DNA of 46,544 nucleotides from Virgisporangium aurantiacum (GTDB taxonomy: Bacteria > Actinomycetota > Actinomycetes > Mycobacteriales > Micromonosporaceae), in contig NZ_BOPG01000010.1 of NCBI RefSeq assembly GCF_016863635.1, forward strand, positions 1-46,544. The letters are read 5' to 3'. This document shows, in pieces, positions 1 to 8,032 of this stretch (the stretch's first letter is position 1; each line of letters starts with the position of its first letter). The notes under the pieces were generated by a model. The model worked only from the letters and a program-made list of their open reading frames with translations. It did no database searches and was not told the origin of the DNA. A program made the position numbers and the translations under genes.

Positions 1-70
1 GATCCGGACGCGGGATTATGCGACGCAAAGGTCTGCATCGCGGAGCCGGCCGAGCAGCTACGGTCAGTCG

Positions 71-463
71 GTGACCACGATCGAGCAGATCGACGGAGTG
101 GACCGGGGTGACCCGCCGCACGACAGCTCGACTCTGGTCCGACGCTGTACAACACTGCGACGCAAGTCTCTGGACCGCTTCACACCTGAGGACCTGCGGA
201 TCATGCTCGGGCAACGGGAAGCAGTGCCCATCCTGCTACCGCTCGCCGTCGACATGCTCGTGGACAACCCCCTCGCCGAAGGCGACTTCTATCCTGGAGA
301 CCTGTTGATGACCGTCCTCCGGCTGCCGTCGTCCACGTGGGTCACCCTGCAGGACGGACGAAGGCGCCTCACAGCGGCTGTCGCCGCCGTCGACCTCGAC
401 CCGGCCGACCTGCCGCCGGAGGTCATCGACGCCGTGGCGACAGCGAAGCAGAACTCCGTCTGA
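71..463 (+). CDS. CdiI_2-type contact-dependent inhibition immunity protein
   Basis: A 130-aa acidic protein beginning with GTG. The middle carries the pattern of the CdiI_2 immunity family: a basic patch (RRKSLDRF), then DLRIMLGQ, LLPLAVDML and the signature EGDFYPGDLL, followed by a short helical tail. Proteins of this family bind and neutralise a cognate polymorphic toxin, often the nuclease-like tip of a CDI or secreted toxin. No toxin gene is visible. The GTG overlaps a TGA in another frame (72-74), and this gene's own frame stays open to the left window edge, so an upstream gene or a longer N-terminus cannot be excluded. Family assignment is from recognised motifs; an orphan immunity role is inferred. 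Confidence 0.75.
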   Translation: MTTIEQIDGVDRGDPPHDSSTLVRRCTTLRRKSLDRFTPEDLRIMLGQREAVPILLPLAVDMLVDNPLAEGDFYPGDLLMTVLRLPSSTWVTLQDGRRRLTAAVAAVDLDPADLPPEVIDAVATAKQNSV

Positions 464-711
464 TCGACGATCAGCGTGCCGGAGACCATCTGCGCAGCGC
501 TGTTGGCGGCAGATCCGAGTTCCAAGATCGCGATGCGGACCAGATGCTGGTGTACTTCTTTCAGCGCGGCCCGAGCAGGAAGCTTGTGCCCACGGCTGGA
601 CGCCCGTGCTGGGCCCAGCGGAAGCACCGAACAGTGAGCCCGACGGCGGCTACGGGCGCAGGACGGGGCCGCAATCGGTGACGGCTCGCGATGCGGCCCC
701 ATCCGGAAGGG

Positions 712-1335
712 TCAGCCACTGACGGCGGTCCGTACCCCGAACCCGACCAGGACCACGCCGGACACCCGGTTGATGGCGGTCCTGAACATCCGCGACCTGA
801 TGACACGTCGCGCCGCGGCCACCACGAACGTCCATGCCGTCAGCCAGGTCACCGCCACCGTCACGTGGGCCGCGGCGAGCACGGCGATCTGCCCGGCCAC
901 GCCGGCACGGGGATCCAGGAACTGCGGTACCAGCGTCAGGTACACCGCGGCCGCCTTCGGGTTGAGCACGTTGCCCAGAAAACCCTGGAGATAGCCGCCG
1001 TGCCCGGCCCACGGTGGTCGCGCCGGCGCCTTTGTCGCCTCGGAAACTCGCCGCCCTGACCGGAATGTGGTGACCCCGAGCCAGATCAGATACACCGCTC
1101 CCGCGAGCTTGACCACCATGAAAGCCTCGGCCGACCGCATCACCACGGCGGAGAGCCCGACCGCGGCGAGGGTGGCGTGCACACAGAGTCCCGTCGCAGT
1201 GCCGGCCGCGACCAGCATCCCGTCTCGGCGCCGGCCAGCCGCTACCCGCTGGGTGACCAGCGTGAAGCTCGCCCCAGGTGTCAAACAGATGGGCGTCACC
1301 GCGAGCAGGAACCCCGCTATCAGATGCCACCGCAC
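712..1335 (-). CDS. LysE/RhtB-family amino-acid exporter
   Basis: A 207-aa integral membrane protein of normal length for the LysE/RhtB family, which exports amino acids such as lysine, threonine or homoserine lactone derivatives using the proton gradient. The N-terminal helix contains the family hallmark TPGASFTLV, followed by about five more hydrophobic segments. The central GFLGNVLNPKAAAVYLTLVPQF motif region is typical, with an Asn-Pro-Lys core. The start is GTG (GTG CGG TGG). It ends convergent to the immunity gene with about 250 bases between them, and no clear regulator is adjacent. The substrate cannot be predicted. Confidence 0.88.
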   Translation of the reverse strand: MRWHLIAGFLLAVTPICLTPGASFTLVTQRVAAGRRRDGMLVAAGTATGLCVHATLAAVGLSAVVMRSAEAFMVVKLAGAVYLIWLGVTTFRSGRRVSEATKAPARPPWAGHGGYLQGFLGNVLNPKAAAVYLTLVPQFLDPRAGVAGQIAVLAAAHVTVAVTWLTAWTFVVAAARRVIRSRMFRTAINRVSGVVLVGFGVRTAVSG

Positions 1336-1733
1336 GAGGCGATGTTAGCCGCCGGCACCCGAATGTGAGATCGTCCGCGGTAGCGGGACGAACCCTGACA
1401 CGGACGGGTCCAGTAACGGCCCGGGGTCGGAACCCGGGTTCAGGTCCGCGCCGGCGCCGTATCGAAGAGCAGATTCGCCCGAAAGCACGGCCGCGGTCAA
1501 CCGCCTCAACCCGAACGCCCACACGACCTTGCCGGGCCCTGCCCAACGGCCACCTTCATGTGCGCCGACATCGGCATGACCGAGCGCTGGGAGCATCCAA
1601 CTCTCGTCACGGTCGTTAGCGATCGGTCAGCGGCTAAATGAGGGCGCCTTGATCGCGGTCGTGGCAGGGTGGCGACATTCGAAGTGCAGATCGCTCTGCG
1701 GACGCTCGTTCGGCCGGCGGGACGAGTTGCTCC
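1336..1733. other. Intergenic stretch without a supportable gene
   Basis: About 400 bases between the LysE start and the TetR remnant. Several open frames cross it on both strands, but none has a ribosome binding site, family motifs or composition I would trust. It probably contains the promoter of the LysE gene and the lost N-terminal half of the TetR gene that follows. Confidence 0.4.
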
Positions 1734-1965
1734 GTCGTACTCGCGCTCGAGCCGTACGACGCGACCGATCTGGCGGCGGTGGACCCCGCCGGCCGGGCGG
1801 TGGACATCATCGCCGGCTCGCTGCTGGCGGCGGCCATCTGCCGCGCCCGCTACCTGGCCATCCTCGAACTGAGGCTGGAGAGCCTGCGCCGCCCCGCGCT
1901 GGAGGCCGCGGTAGTGCGCCTGTCCGACGCGACGGCGGGGGTGCGCTTTCTCATTGGTCAGTGCG
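1734..1965 (+). pseudogene. TetR-family regulator, C-terminal fragment
   Basis: The forward frame reads like the ligand-binding C-terminal domain of a TetR-type repressor. An acidic linker (ALEPYDATDL) is followed by a helix with SLLAAAICRARYLAILELRL and then ESLRRPALEAAV, the usual helix preceding the last helix of these proteins. No helix-turn-helix domain is found upstream in any frame and there is no plausible start, so the DNA-binding half appears lost. The frame runs into the 3' end of the convergent MFS gene. It may be the former regulator of the neighbouring efflux operon. Boundaries are approximate. Confidence 0.5.
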
Positions 1966-3315
1966 CCGCCGGCGGCGGTCGACGAGAAGGCGGTGCTGGC
2001 GTTGGCCGAGGCGATCGTGCGGCCAGCGGTCCCCGGCTGACCGGGCGGCGCCGGCCACGGCACCGACGAGCACCCCGGCGAACACCAGGTACGACGCGAT
2101 CAGACCCCGCGGGGTGTCTAGCGAGCTGATCGCGCCACCCACCGCCCGGCCGAGGAGGCTGCCGAACGTCTCTGCGGTGATCGCGGCGGTCGCCAGTCGC
2201 GTGGCGGTGAGTCCGCTGGTGCCGGCGGTTGTGGCGCGGATGTACAGGCCGGGGTAGGCGAGACCGACGCCGACACCCCCTACCGTCCACGCGACCAGCG
2301 CGGCGACGAACGACGGTGAGAAGGCCAGCACCACGGCGAGGGTCCCGACGCCGAGGGCGGTCAGAGCCAGCCCGAACGGCGGCAGGTGGCGCAGGTCCGG
2401 ACGGCGCATGAGGCGGGGCACGGCCAGGCTGGTCAGGGCCCAGGCCAGTGGCGCAGCGCTGAGCACGACCGCGGCGCGCGCCAGGCTCGTGCGATACCCG
2501 TCGGTGAGCATCAGCGTGATCAGGCTGTCGGCACCGAAGTAGCCGACGCCGAACAGGAGTAGCGCGCCGAGCGCGGCCGGCGTGCCCGGTCGGAGCGTGG
2601 CTGTGCCGCGCGGCAGGATCGCGGCGACGCCCACCACCGCGACCACCACCCCGACCACCTGTAGCGGCCACCATGCACCCACCACGAGCGCCGCCACGCC
2701 GAGCGGAACGAGCAGGCCGAGGGGCCGGTCCCCGTTCTCCTCCTGCGGATCCGGGCGCGCGGCGCGCGTCATGAGCAACCGTCCGACGAGGACGATCGGC
2801 ACCGGGGCCAGCAGGGTCCAGCGCCAGCCCGCCAGATGCTCCAGTCCAAGGGTCGCGGCGGGCCCGACGAGCGCGGGCACGATCCACATCGCCGACGCCA
2901 CGGCCACGACGCGCATCCGCAGCGCCTCGTCGAGGTGCTGGATCGCGGCGCTGAACCCGAACACGGCCAGCAGCCCGCTCGCCGCGCCTCCGACGAACTC
3001 GCCCAACGCAAAGACCCACGCGTGACCGGCGGTGGCCGCGATGGCCAGACCACCGACGTAGCCCACCATGCCGACGGTGAGGGTGCGACGTCCGCCCAGC
3101 CGCCGCACGACGCGGCCGGCCAGCGGCAGCGCGACGAACAACCCGAGGGTCGAGCCGGCCAGGAGCAGCCCGAGGTCGCCACGGGCATCGAGGTCACGGG
3201 CGATGACGGGCAGCAGGGTCGACGCCACGAACGTGGTGACGGCGGCGGCGAACTCGAGAGCCACGATGCCGACCGCCAGCGTCGTCGTTCCCGGCGGCCG
3301 GGTCGTCGTGGTCAT
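1951..3315 (-). CDS. MFS transporter (probable drug efflux)
   Basis: A 454-aa major facilitator superfamily protein with about 12 hydrophobic segments. After the first helix comes a periplasmic loop and the motif region LPLAGRVVRRLGGRRTL, which corresponds to the conserved cytoplasmic loop 2-3 of MFS antiporters. The ATG at 3315 overlaps the TGA of the VOC gene (ATGA), so the longer upstream-extended frame is artificial. Tight coupling to a VOC-fold resistance protein and an RHH repressor suggests export of a toxic compound. The substrate is unknown. Its 3' end converges on the TetR remnant. Confidence 0.88.
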   Translation of the reverse strand: MTTTTRPPGTTTLAVGIVALEFAAAVTTFVASTLLPVIARDLDARGDLGLLLAGSTLGLFVALPLAGRVVRRLGGRRTLTVGMVGYVGGLAIAATAGHAWVFALGEFVGGAASGLLAVFGFSAAIQHLDEALRMRVVAVASAMWIVPALVGPAATLGLEHLAGWRWTLLAPVPIVLVGRLLMTRAARPDPQEENGDRPLGLLVPLGVAALVVGAWWPLQVVGVVVAVVGVAAILPRGTATLRPGTPAALGALLLFGVGYFGADSLITLMLTDGYRTSLARAAVVLSAAPLAWALTSLAVPRLMRRPDLRHLPPFGLALTALGVGTLAVVLAFSPSFVAALVAWTVGGVGVGLAYPGLYIRATTAGTSGLTATRLATAAITAETFGSLLGRAVGGAISSLDTPRGLIASYLVFAGVLVGAVAGAARSAGDRWPHDRLGQRQHRLLVDRRRRRTDQ

Positions 3316-3659
3316 GTATAGAGCTCGCGGTCGTGCCGGTTGATCTGCACCCAGACACCGTCCGGGTCGCACACGCGCAGCGACTCGCCGAAGTTCTCGT
3401 CGACCACCGGCCCCGGCTCGAAGCCCGCGCGGCGCAGCCGGTCGGCGACCTGGGCCAGCGGCTCGTCGGCCTCGAACGCCAACTCGCACCGCCCGGCGTC
3501 GTCTTCCCCGGCCCGGTGCAGCGCGAGCATGCCGGCGGCCCCGGGCATCTCGACCCACGCACCGGGACGGGATCTCGCACCGACCTCGAGCCCGACTGCC
3601 CGGTAGAACCGCAGGGCCGCGTCGACATCGGTCGTGTACCGGATCGGGACGACTCTCAT
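3312..3659 (-). CDS. VOC-family (glyoxalase/bleomycin resistance-like) protein
   Basis: A 115-aa single vicinal-oxygen-chelate domain. It opens with the typical strand-helix unit ([20 protein letters not shown]), has the central [15 protein letters not shown] and ALHRAG strands, and ends with the second beta-alpha-beta unit and [13 protein letters not shown], close to the usual DPDGN.w.l ending. Small one-domain VOC proteins of this type are often antibiotic-binding or metal-dependent resistance proteins. Its ATG overlaps the stop of the RHH gene and its TGA overlaps the MFS start, giving a translationally coupled three-gene operon. Confidence 0.85.
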   Translation of the reverse strand: MRVVPIRYTTDVDAALRFYRAVGLEVGARSRPGAWVEMPGAAGMLALHRAGEDDAGRCELAFEADEPLAQVADRLRRAGFEPGPVVDENFGESLRVCDPDGVWVQINRHDRELYT

Positions 3660-3823
3660 GACGGCTCCCTACGCTCGGATTCGAGCCGGTGCAGATACGC
3701 CTCCAGAGCCCGCTCCACGAAGGCGGACAGCGAGTCGTTGGCGTCGACCGACGCGTGCTTGACCCGCCGGATCAGATCGGCGGGCAGGTAGATGTTGAAC
3801 TGCTGCTTCGGCGGCGCGGCCAT
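3656..3823 (-). CDS. Ribbon-helix-helix (CopG-like) transcriptional regulator, 55 aa
   Basis: A short gene of 55 codons. The N-terminus [15 protein letters not shown] gives the DNA-contacting beta strand and first helix of the RHH fold, and [17 protein letters not shown] gives the second helix with the conserved turn. The preceding ATG runs straight into a stop, so the start at 3823 is the only ATG. The TGA overlaps the ATG of the VOC gene (ATGA). RHH proteins of this size are usually antitoxins or autorepressors; with no toxin adjacent, autoregulation of this resistance operon is the likely role. A CTAG-based operator lies directly upstream. Confidence 0.85.
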   Translation of the reverse strand: MAAPPKQQFNIYLPADLIRRVKHASVDANDSLSAFVERALEAYLHRLESERREPS

Positions 3824-3830
3824 GCCTCAG

Positions 3831-3853
3831 GCTAGCATGCTAGCAAACTAGTC
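3831..3853 (-). promoter_or_regulatory. CTAG-repeat operator, probably for the RHH regulator
   Basis: Three CTAG tetramers occur exactly 8 bp apart (3832, 3840, 3848). The first two form a perfect 14-bp palindrome at 3831-3844 (gctagcatgctagc), and the third sits in a second small palindrome (actagt). RHH dimers bind tandem short sites on one DNA face, so this array 8 bp upstream of the RHH start codon fits an autorepression site. The ten bases CTAGCATGCT recur at 4093-4102, directly before the divergent WD-repeat gene. Binding is inferred. Confidence 0.6.
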
Positions 3854-3983
3854 CGATGTCGACGTACCTAGTGAAGAAGTACTGAATAGCTGCACCTGTC
3901 CGCTCGGTCATGGCGACGTACTGCCGCGCATTGCAGATCTTGCAGGCGAGGATGCGCGCACGGGTCGCTACTTGACAGCGCAC
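3840..3983 (-). pseudogene. Possible bL33-like small ORF or remnant
   Basis: A 47-codon frame starting GTG reads LACKICNARQYVAMTER near its middle, which resembles the first zinc-ribbon half of ribosomal protein bL33 (hydrophobic-A-C-x-x-C, then RNY and a basic stretch). The second CxxC half is missing; only one cysteine follows. The stop codon lies inside the CTAG operator array. It may be a decayed L33 paralogue, a small zinc-ribbon protein, or chance similarity. Confidence 0.25.
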
Positions 3984-4102
3984 GTGACCTTGGCTGCGGC
4001 GGATGGGTGCAGTCCGGTCGTGTGGCGGGTCGGCCCTCGCGGCTCTGCCAGACGTCGGCCCGTTGGTGGCGGTGCCAGTCGTTGCGGCCGGTCTAGCATG
4101 CT

Positions 4103-6211
4103 GTGGTGATCGATCGGATTCCGTTGGACAGCCCGCTGTGGGAGCAGGTGTCGGCCTGCTATTCGCGGCGGGATGCGGTCGAGAGTCTGCGGACAGTGGT
4201 GGCGACCCGGCAGCTGGGTCAGGCATGGAAGGACCTGCTCGGCGAGGCGTTGCACCAGGGTGACGTCTACGGGATCTCGTCGGCGGCGATCCCTCATCTG
4301 GTCGATCTGGCACCGCAGTTGTCGGTGTCGGATCGTCGCGAGCTGTGGATCTGTGTAGGGCTGCTGATCGGCAGCGGCGCCGACCGGTTCCCCTCGCCGC
4401 CGGCTGCGGGTCTGCAGGAGGGACTCACGTCCGCGTTACGGGTGGCAGTCGGTGCGTCGGTCCGGGACTTCCTGGCCGACACGGCCATGTCCGCGAGCGA
4501 CGCAGTGATGTTCGCGATGGCGTGTGTCTCGTTCGCCAGGCCCTGGGCCGGTCGCGACACACTGGAGGCTCCGTACCTGCCGATGGGGTATGTGCGCGGC
4601 ACGTGTCCCGGCTGTGAGGCCGGCCTCGAGATCGACGGGTTCTGCGATCCGTTCGCGCCGCCGTGTCCCGCGCCGGATTATCAGCCGACGGGGACCGGTG
4701 GTGGGCCGTGGTCGGCGGTCGCCGACTCGATCGATGACGTCAGGCGTGCCGGAGTCCTTGGTGCCGGCTGGGACGACTTCCTCGCCGTCGCCAGCCGGGT
4801 CGCCCGCAACGGCCTCCCACCGGATGCTCCGGCCCCGGTGATGTGGTGCTTGGTCGCGGCGATGCTGGCTACCAGACCCGTCGCGGATGCGCCGCGGTGG
4901 GCGCGGGCGGTTTTCCGCTGTGCGGGGCACGTGCGCTGCCCCGGCTGCGACCTGGTGTGGTCGGTGGCGGATGTGGTCGCCGTCCCGCCCGACGCGCACC
5001 CGGTCACCGTGACCGACCGCGTCCTGCCCGACCGCGTCCTGTCCGATGGCGTCCAGACCGCTCTGTTGCCGGCACCCGCAGGTGCGCCCGTGGCGCGGGT
5101 CGTGCCGGTGGCAACGGTCGCCGACCCGGTCAGCGGCTTCCGGCCGGCACCGGGTTGGACGCCGCGCGGGGTCGACGTGCCGGTGCGGATCCGGTGGCGT
5201 GCCGAGGCGGGCGCGGTGGACACCGTGGCCGTGGTGCCGGGCCGGCCCGGCATCGTCGCGGCGGGAACCGCCCGGGCCGTCACGTACTGGGACCTGGAGA
5301 CCGGAGCGGCCATGGGCCCGGCGTCGGCCGGTGGTGCGGTCGCCCTGGCCGCCGTCGCGGTCGCCGATCGCCATCTGCTCGCAGTAGCCGGCGCTGACGG
5401 GGCGTTGCGCTGGTGGGATCCGGGCACCGGGCGGCGCATCGGCCGCGATGCCAGAGGTCCGGCACCGCTCGTCTCGCTCGCGGCCATCACCATGCCAGCC
5501 GAACCGGCGGACCGGTACCGGACCGTGGGGTGGATGTCAGCCATCAGTGACGGACGGACCGTCCTGGCCGCCGGAGACCAGAACGGAGCGGTCCGGCTGT
5601 GGGATTCGCGGACCCGCAACCCGCTGCCGCAGCTGTTCCAGCGTGCCGGGCAGCCGGTCCTCGCCTTGGCTACCGGCGACGCCGTCGCGGGCGAGCGGCA
5701 CAGCCACGCCGATCTCGTCGCCATCTTCGACGACCTGACGGTGGACGTCTGGAGCTCCCACAGCGTCCATGGCCAACGCTCGACGATGGCACCGTCGCGT
5801 GCCAAGCTGGCCGCGGCCGGCCATCGCCACATCGTCGGAGCAGCCCCGTCCGTGACGCCAGGACGGAACCGGCCCATGCTGCTGGCGGACCGCAACGGCA
5901 CCACGTCCATGTGGGAGACCTTCGGGATCCGGCTGACCGACCCACTCCCAGCCGACCCCGACCACGCCCCTGTCACCGACGTCACCACCCTCCACGACTC
6001 ACGAGGCGACCTGGCCGTGGTCACCGCCGGCCGCAACGGCCTTCGTGTGTGGTACCCCCACCTCGGCACCGTCGCCACGATCGCCCTCGACACCCGGCCA
6101 CGCTGCCTCACCACAACCGGCGACAGACACAACCCGACCGTGATCGTCGGACACGACACCGGCCTACTCGCCCTGGCCCTCGACCAACCTGTCCCAACAC
6201 CCGGCCCGTGA
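4103..6211 (+). CDS. Large protein with helical N-terminal domain, two Cys clusters and a WD40-like C-terminal propeller
   Basis: A 702-aa protein with no signal peptide. The first 150 residues (WKDLLGEALHQGDVYGISSAAIPHLVDLA) match the HEAT-like domain often seen in actinobacterial immunity-type proteins. Two cysteine clusters follow: CPGC...C...C around residues 170-190 and CAGHVRCPGC around 275. From about residue 350 the sequence has WD-repeat features, such as VTYWDLETG, LRWWDPGTG, VRLWDSRTR and LRVWYPHLG, giving a likely propeller. GTG at 4103 is the earliest start because a TAG lies just upstream in frame. It is divergent from the RHH operon and a CTAGCATGCT site touches its start codon. 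Protein-protein scaffolding is inferred; the exact role is unknown. Confidence 0.7.
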   Translation: MVIDRIPLDSPLWEQVSACYSRRDAVESLRTVVATRQLGQAWKDLLGEALHQGDVYGISSAAIPHLVDLAPQLSVSDRRELWICVGLLIGSGADRFPSPPAAGLQEGLTSALRVAVGASVRDFLADTAMSASDAVMFAMACVSFARPWAGRDTLEAPYLPMGYVRGTCPGCEAGLEIDGFCDPFAPPCPAPDYQPTGTGGGPWSAVADSIDDVRRAGVLGAGWDDFLAVASRVARNGLPPDAPAPVMWCLVAAMLATRPVADAPRWARAVFRCAGHVRCPGCDLVWSVADVVAVPPDAHPVTVTDRVLPDRVLSDGVQTALLPAPAGAPVARVVPVATVADPVSGFRPAPGWTPRGVDVPVRIRWRAEAGAVDTVAVVPGRPGIVAAGTARAVTYWDLETGAAMGPASAGGAVALAAVAVADRHLLAVAGADGALRWWDPGTGRRIGRDARGPAPLVSLAAITMPAEPADRYRTVGWMSAISDGRTVLAAGDQNGAVRLWDSRTRNPLPQLFQRAGQPVLALATGDAVAGERHSHADLVAIFDDLTVDVWSSHSVHGQRSTMAPSRAKLAAAGHRHIVGAAPSVTPGRNRPMLLADRNGTTSMWETFGIRLTDPLPADPDHAPVTDVTTLHDSRGDLAVVTAGRNGLRVWYPHLGTVATIALDTRPRCLTTTGDRHNPTVIVGHDTGLLALALDQPVPTPGP

Positions 6212-6222
6212 AGCGGATCAGA

Positions 6223-6254
6223 TTCCTTGAGAAACAGATCACGTTCCTTGAGAA
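6223..6254 (+). repeat. Direct repeat TTCCTTGAGAA, two copies 21 bp apart
   Basis: TTCCTTGAGAA occurs at 6223 and again at 6244, two helical turns apart. It lies in the 340-base gap (6212-6552) after the WD-repeat gene, which otherwise holds no supportable gene. An inverted pair (gcggatca near 6214, tgatccgc near 6305) flanks the repeats. This could be a bound site or a remnant; nothing directly downstream is an obvious target. Confidence 0.4.
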
Positions 6255-6552
6255 CCCACAAATGGACCTTGGCCTGCGACCTAAACCACATCGGTGTAGT
6301 TCTTGATCCGCGAACTGAGCACTCTCGAGGGCTTCCGCGGCCGCTGAATCGGCCCCACGGGCGGACCAGCTGATGTATAGCCGTGCCGGATCAGTCCCCG
6401 GGTGGTGCCGCCCGAACCTGTCGGGCACGCCTGCGAGTTTCTCGGACGACATCGTCACCTCGCTCGTCGCCGGGTCAGCACGTCGTCCGCCGTCGACGCG
6501 ACGGACGGCATGCCGGGCCGCGCGGCATCCCGCCTTCGTGGTCACGAGTGGG

Positions 6553-7074
6553 CTAGGTGGATGGTGACTGACCGGCGCGTAGGCTCTCCGCGAAGCGCCG
6601 TCCCGGCGTCGGGTCGACCCCGAACATCTCGGCGTAGCGTTCGTGAATGTCCGCCCACGGCTTGTGCGCTTGCTCTTCGGACAGGTAACCGCCAGTGAGA
6701 TGGGGTTCGAGCCGTGAGAGGTAGGTCTCCCAGCCGGTTGCGGTCTGTGCCGCGAGCGCGCGGTCTGTGATGACGTGGGTGAAGGTCAACCGACAGCCGT
6801 CTGCGTGCACGGCCAGATCGAAGCTGTGCGGCTCGCCGGCGTAGGTCCAAGCCAGGCGACGGCCTGGAACGACGTCGGTTACCTCACCGGTGGCGCCGGC
6901 GGCCTCAAAGGTCTCACCTGTCGCCGGTGTCCAGTCGGCGGCTGCGGGAAACCAACACTCGATCTCGGCCGGCACGCTGACAGCCCGCCACACGCGCTCG
7001 ACGGGGTGGGTGAGCGTGCGTTCGAATCGCAGCGCTGGGCGGCCGCCGATCGTTTCCAGGGTTCCGTAGGTCAT
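6553..7074 (-). CDS. SRPBCC / AHSA1-family protein
   Basis: A 173-aa START-like protein of the activator-of-Hsp90-ATPase-like group. It shows the typical opening strand (ALRFERTLTHPVERVWRAVSV), the conserved turn ECWFPAAADW, then GETFEAAG, RRLAWTYAGE and the late GWETYLSRLE helix. Such proteins bind hydrophobic ligands and are often cotranscribed with ArsR regulators; none is intact here. ATG at 7074 has a GGAG site five to six bases upstream. However, the frame stays open to a GTG at 7173 that sits seven bases after a good -10 box, so a leaderless 206-aa form is possible. Confidence 0.82.
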   Translation of the reverse strand: MTYGTLETIGGRPALRFERTLTHPVERVWRAVSVPAEIECWFPAAADWTPATGETFEAAGATGEVTDVVPGRRLAWTYAGEPHSFDLAVHADGCRLTFTHVITDRALAAQTATGWETYLSRLEPHLTGGYLSEEQAHKPWADIHERYAEMFGVDPTPGRRFAESLRAGQSPST

Positions 7075-7179
7075 GGATTCTCCAGTTGTCGTTCGAGGGT
7101 GTCGGAGCACCTCGGCCGATGGCGTGGCAAAGCCCCGTTGGCTGCGGCTCAGCCAGAGGGTGCAGCAGCTCACAGTGGG

Positions 7180-7208
7180 ATATTAGTGCAAGGTTATATA
7201 GCGCACAA
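7180..7208 (-). promoter_or_regulatory. Putative vegetative promoter for the SRPBCC gene
   Basis: On the minus strand TTGTGC (7208-7203) and TAATAT (7185-7180) are separated by 17 bases, a good sigma-70/HrdB-like match in AT-rich DNA. The expected start point falls on the G of an in-frame GTG at 7173, allowing a leaderless transcript. Confidence 0.5.
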
Positions 7209-7317
7209 CTTATGTAACTAGGCACGTGGGCGGTCGCCGAAGGCCGATCGCCTACCGGGGGTGGACGCGTCGGGTGAACGGCGTCTGGCAGTGCCGCCCC
7301 GGGCCCTCGCGGACGCG

Positions 7318-7621
7318 CTGTAATCGGCATGTTCGCGCAGCAGAGCGGCGCCGTGTGACCTGGGCGGTCGGTCTTCGAGGTGCGCCGGCCGGTGCGGCGT
7401 CGACGCCCATGCACCGTCGCCGCCGCCGAGCGGCCGATGGGGGACGTCCGTAACGAAGCATGATCGAGGAGCCGGACGCCATCCTTGCGGGTTAATGGCA
7501 GTCCGGCTCCTTCACAGATCGCACGGTGCCGCCCAGCACTGCCAGCGTGATCACGAATCGGGGCACCCACCGACGGACCCTCACGCCGGCCATCAGGTAA
7601 CCGAGCCAATCGCGGCATTAG
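7318..7621 (+). repeat. Intergenic repeat element, copy 1
   Basis: Copy 1 of an imperfect element also found near 16.2 and 36.2 kb. The left block (taatcggcatgttcgcgc) matches copy 2. The right block (7461-7621) has a perfect 10-bp inverted repeat GGAGCCGGAC (7468-7477) / GTCCGGCTCC (7501-7510) with a 23-base loop, and ends with a shared ccgagccaatcgcggcat. About 100 bases unique to this copy separate the two blocks. Reverse-strand translations share a short hydrophobic stretch (FVITLAVLGG and variants), so a decayed IS end is possible; a MITE-like element is the alternative. It fills most of the gap 7210-7617. Confidence 0.6.
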
Positions 7622-8007
7622 CGGATGCCAAGCCCGCTCTCGTCCAGCACTTCAATGTCAACGACGGCGGTACAGGCCGGATCGAGGCTCAGCCAGATGA
7701 CGTCCTCGTCGTCTCGCTGAAGCTGGACCAGGTAGGGCCCAGCGGATCCGGCCGGTGCGGTCAGAATGTTCCTGCAGGTCGGCGTGCATGCGCAGCGGCC
7801 GTGGTGTCGGAGGTCTCCGACCCTGCCGGCCAGCGGATGCGACGGATCGACGATGCGCAGGAGCCGATCGATCTCGGCGACGAGCCCGGGGAATGTGATC
7901 ACCATCAGCGGCCGGTCGTGGTCATCCACGTCTGGCGACAACGGCTCGCGACGGTTGCCCTCACCACGAGCCACACGCCGATCATATGCCGAGCGACTTG
8001 CGGCCAA
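7618..8007 (-). CDS. Hypothetical protein
   Basis: A 129-aa frame with TTG as the outermost start; internal starts at GTG or at the methionine of MVITFPGLV (about 7905) are equally possible, and the first 30 residues look poorly coding. The body is acidic with a short Cys cluster (GRCACTPTC) and an ending rich in hydrophobic strands (VIWLSLDPACTAVVDIEVLDE). I do not recognise the family. It follows the 8033-8503 gene with 25 bases between, so the two may form an operon of small unknown or immunity-like genes. Confidence 0.45.
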   Translation of the reverse strand: MAASRSAYDRRVARGEGNRREPLSPDVDDHDRPLMVITFPGLVAEIDRLLRIVDPSHPLAGRVGDLRHHGRCACTPTCRNILTAPAGSAGPYLVQLQRDDEDVIWLSLDPACTAVVDIEVLDESGLGIR

Positions 8008-8032
8008 ATCAGGGCGTCATGATCAAGTTCTT

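Noticed and set aside
1..111. Possible tail of a toxin gene before the CdiI_2 gene
   Set aside because: All three forward frames are open for too short a stretch to decide; no motif is visible.
7468..7510. Hairpin of repeat copy 1 as a rho-independent terminator
   Set aside because: No U-tract follows, the loop is 23 bases, and the same element recurs with a broken stem at 16.2 kb.
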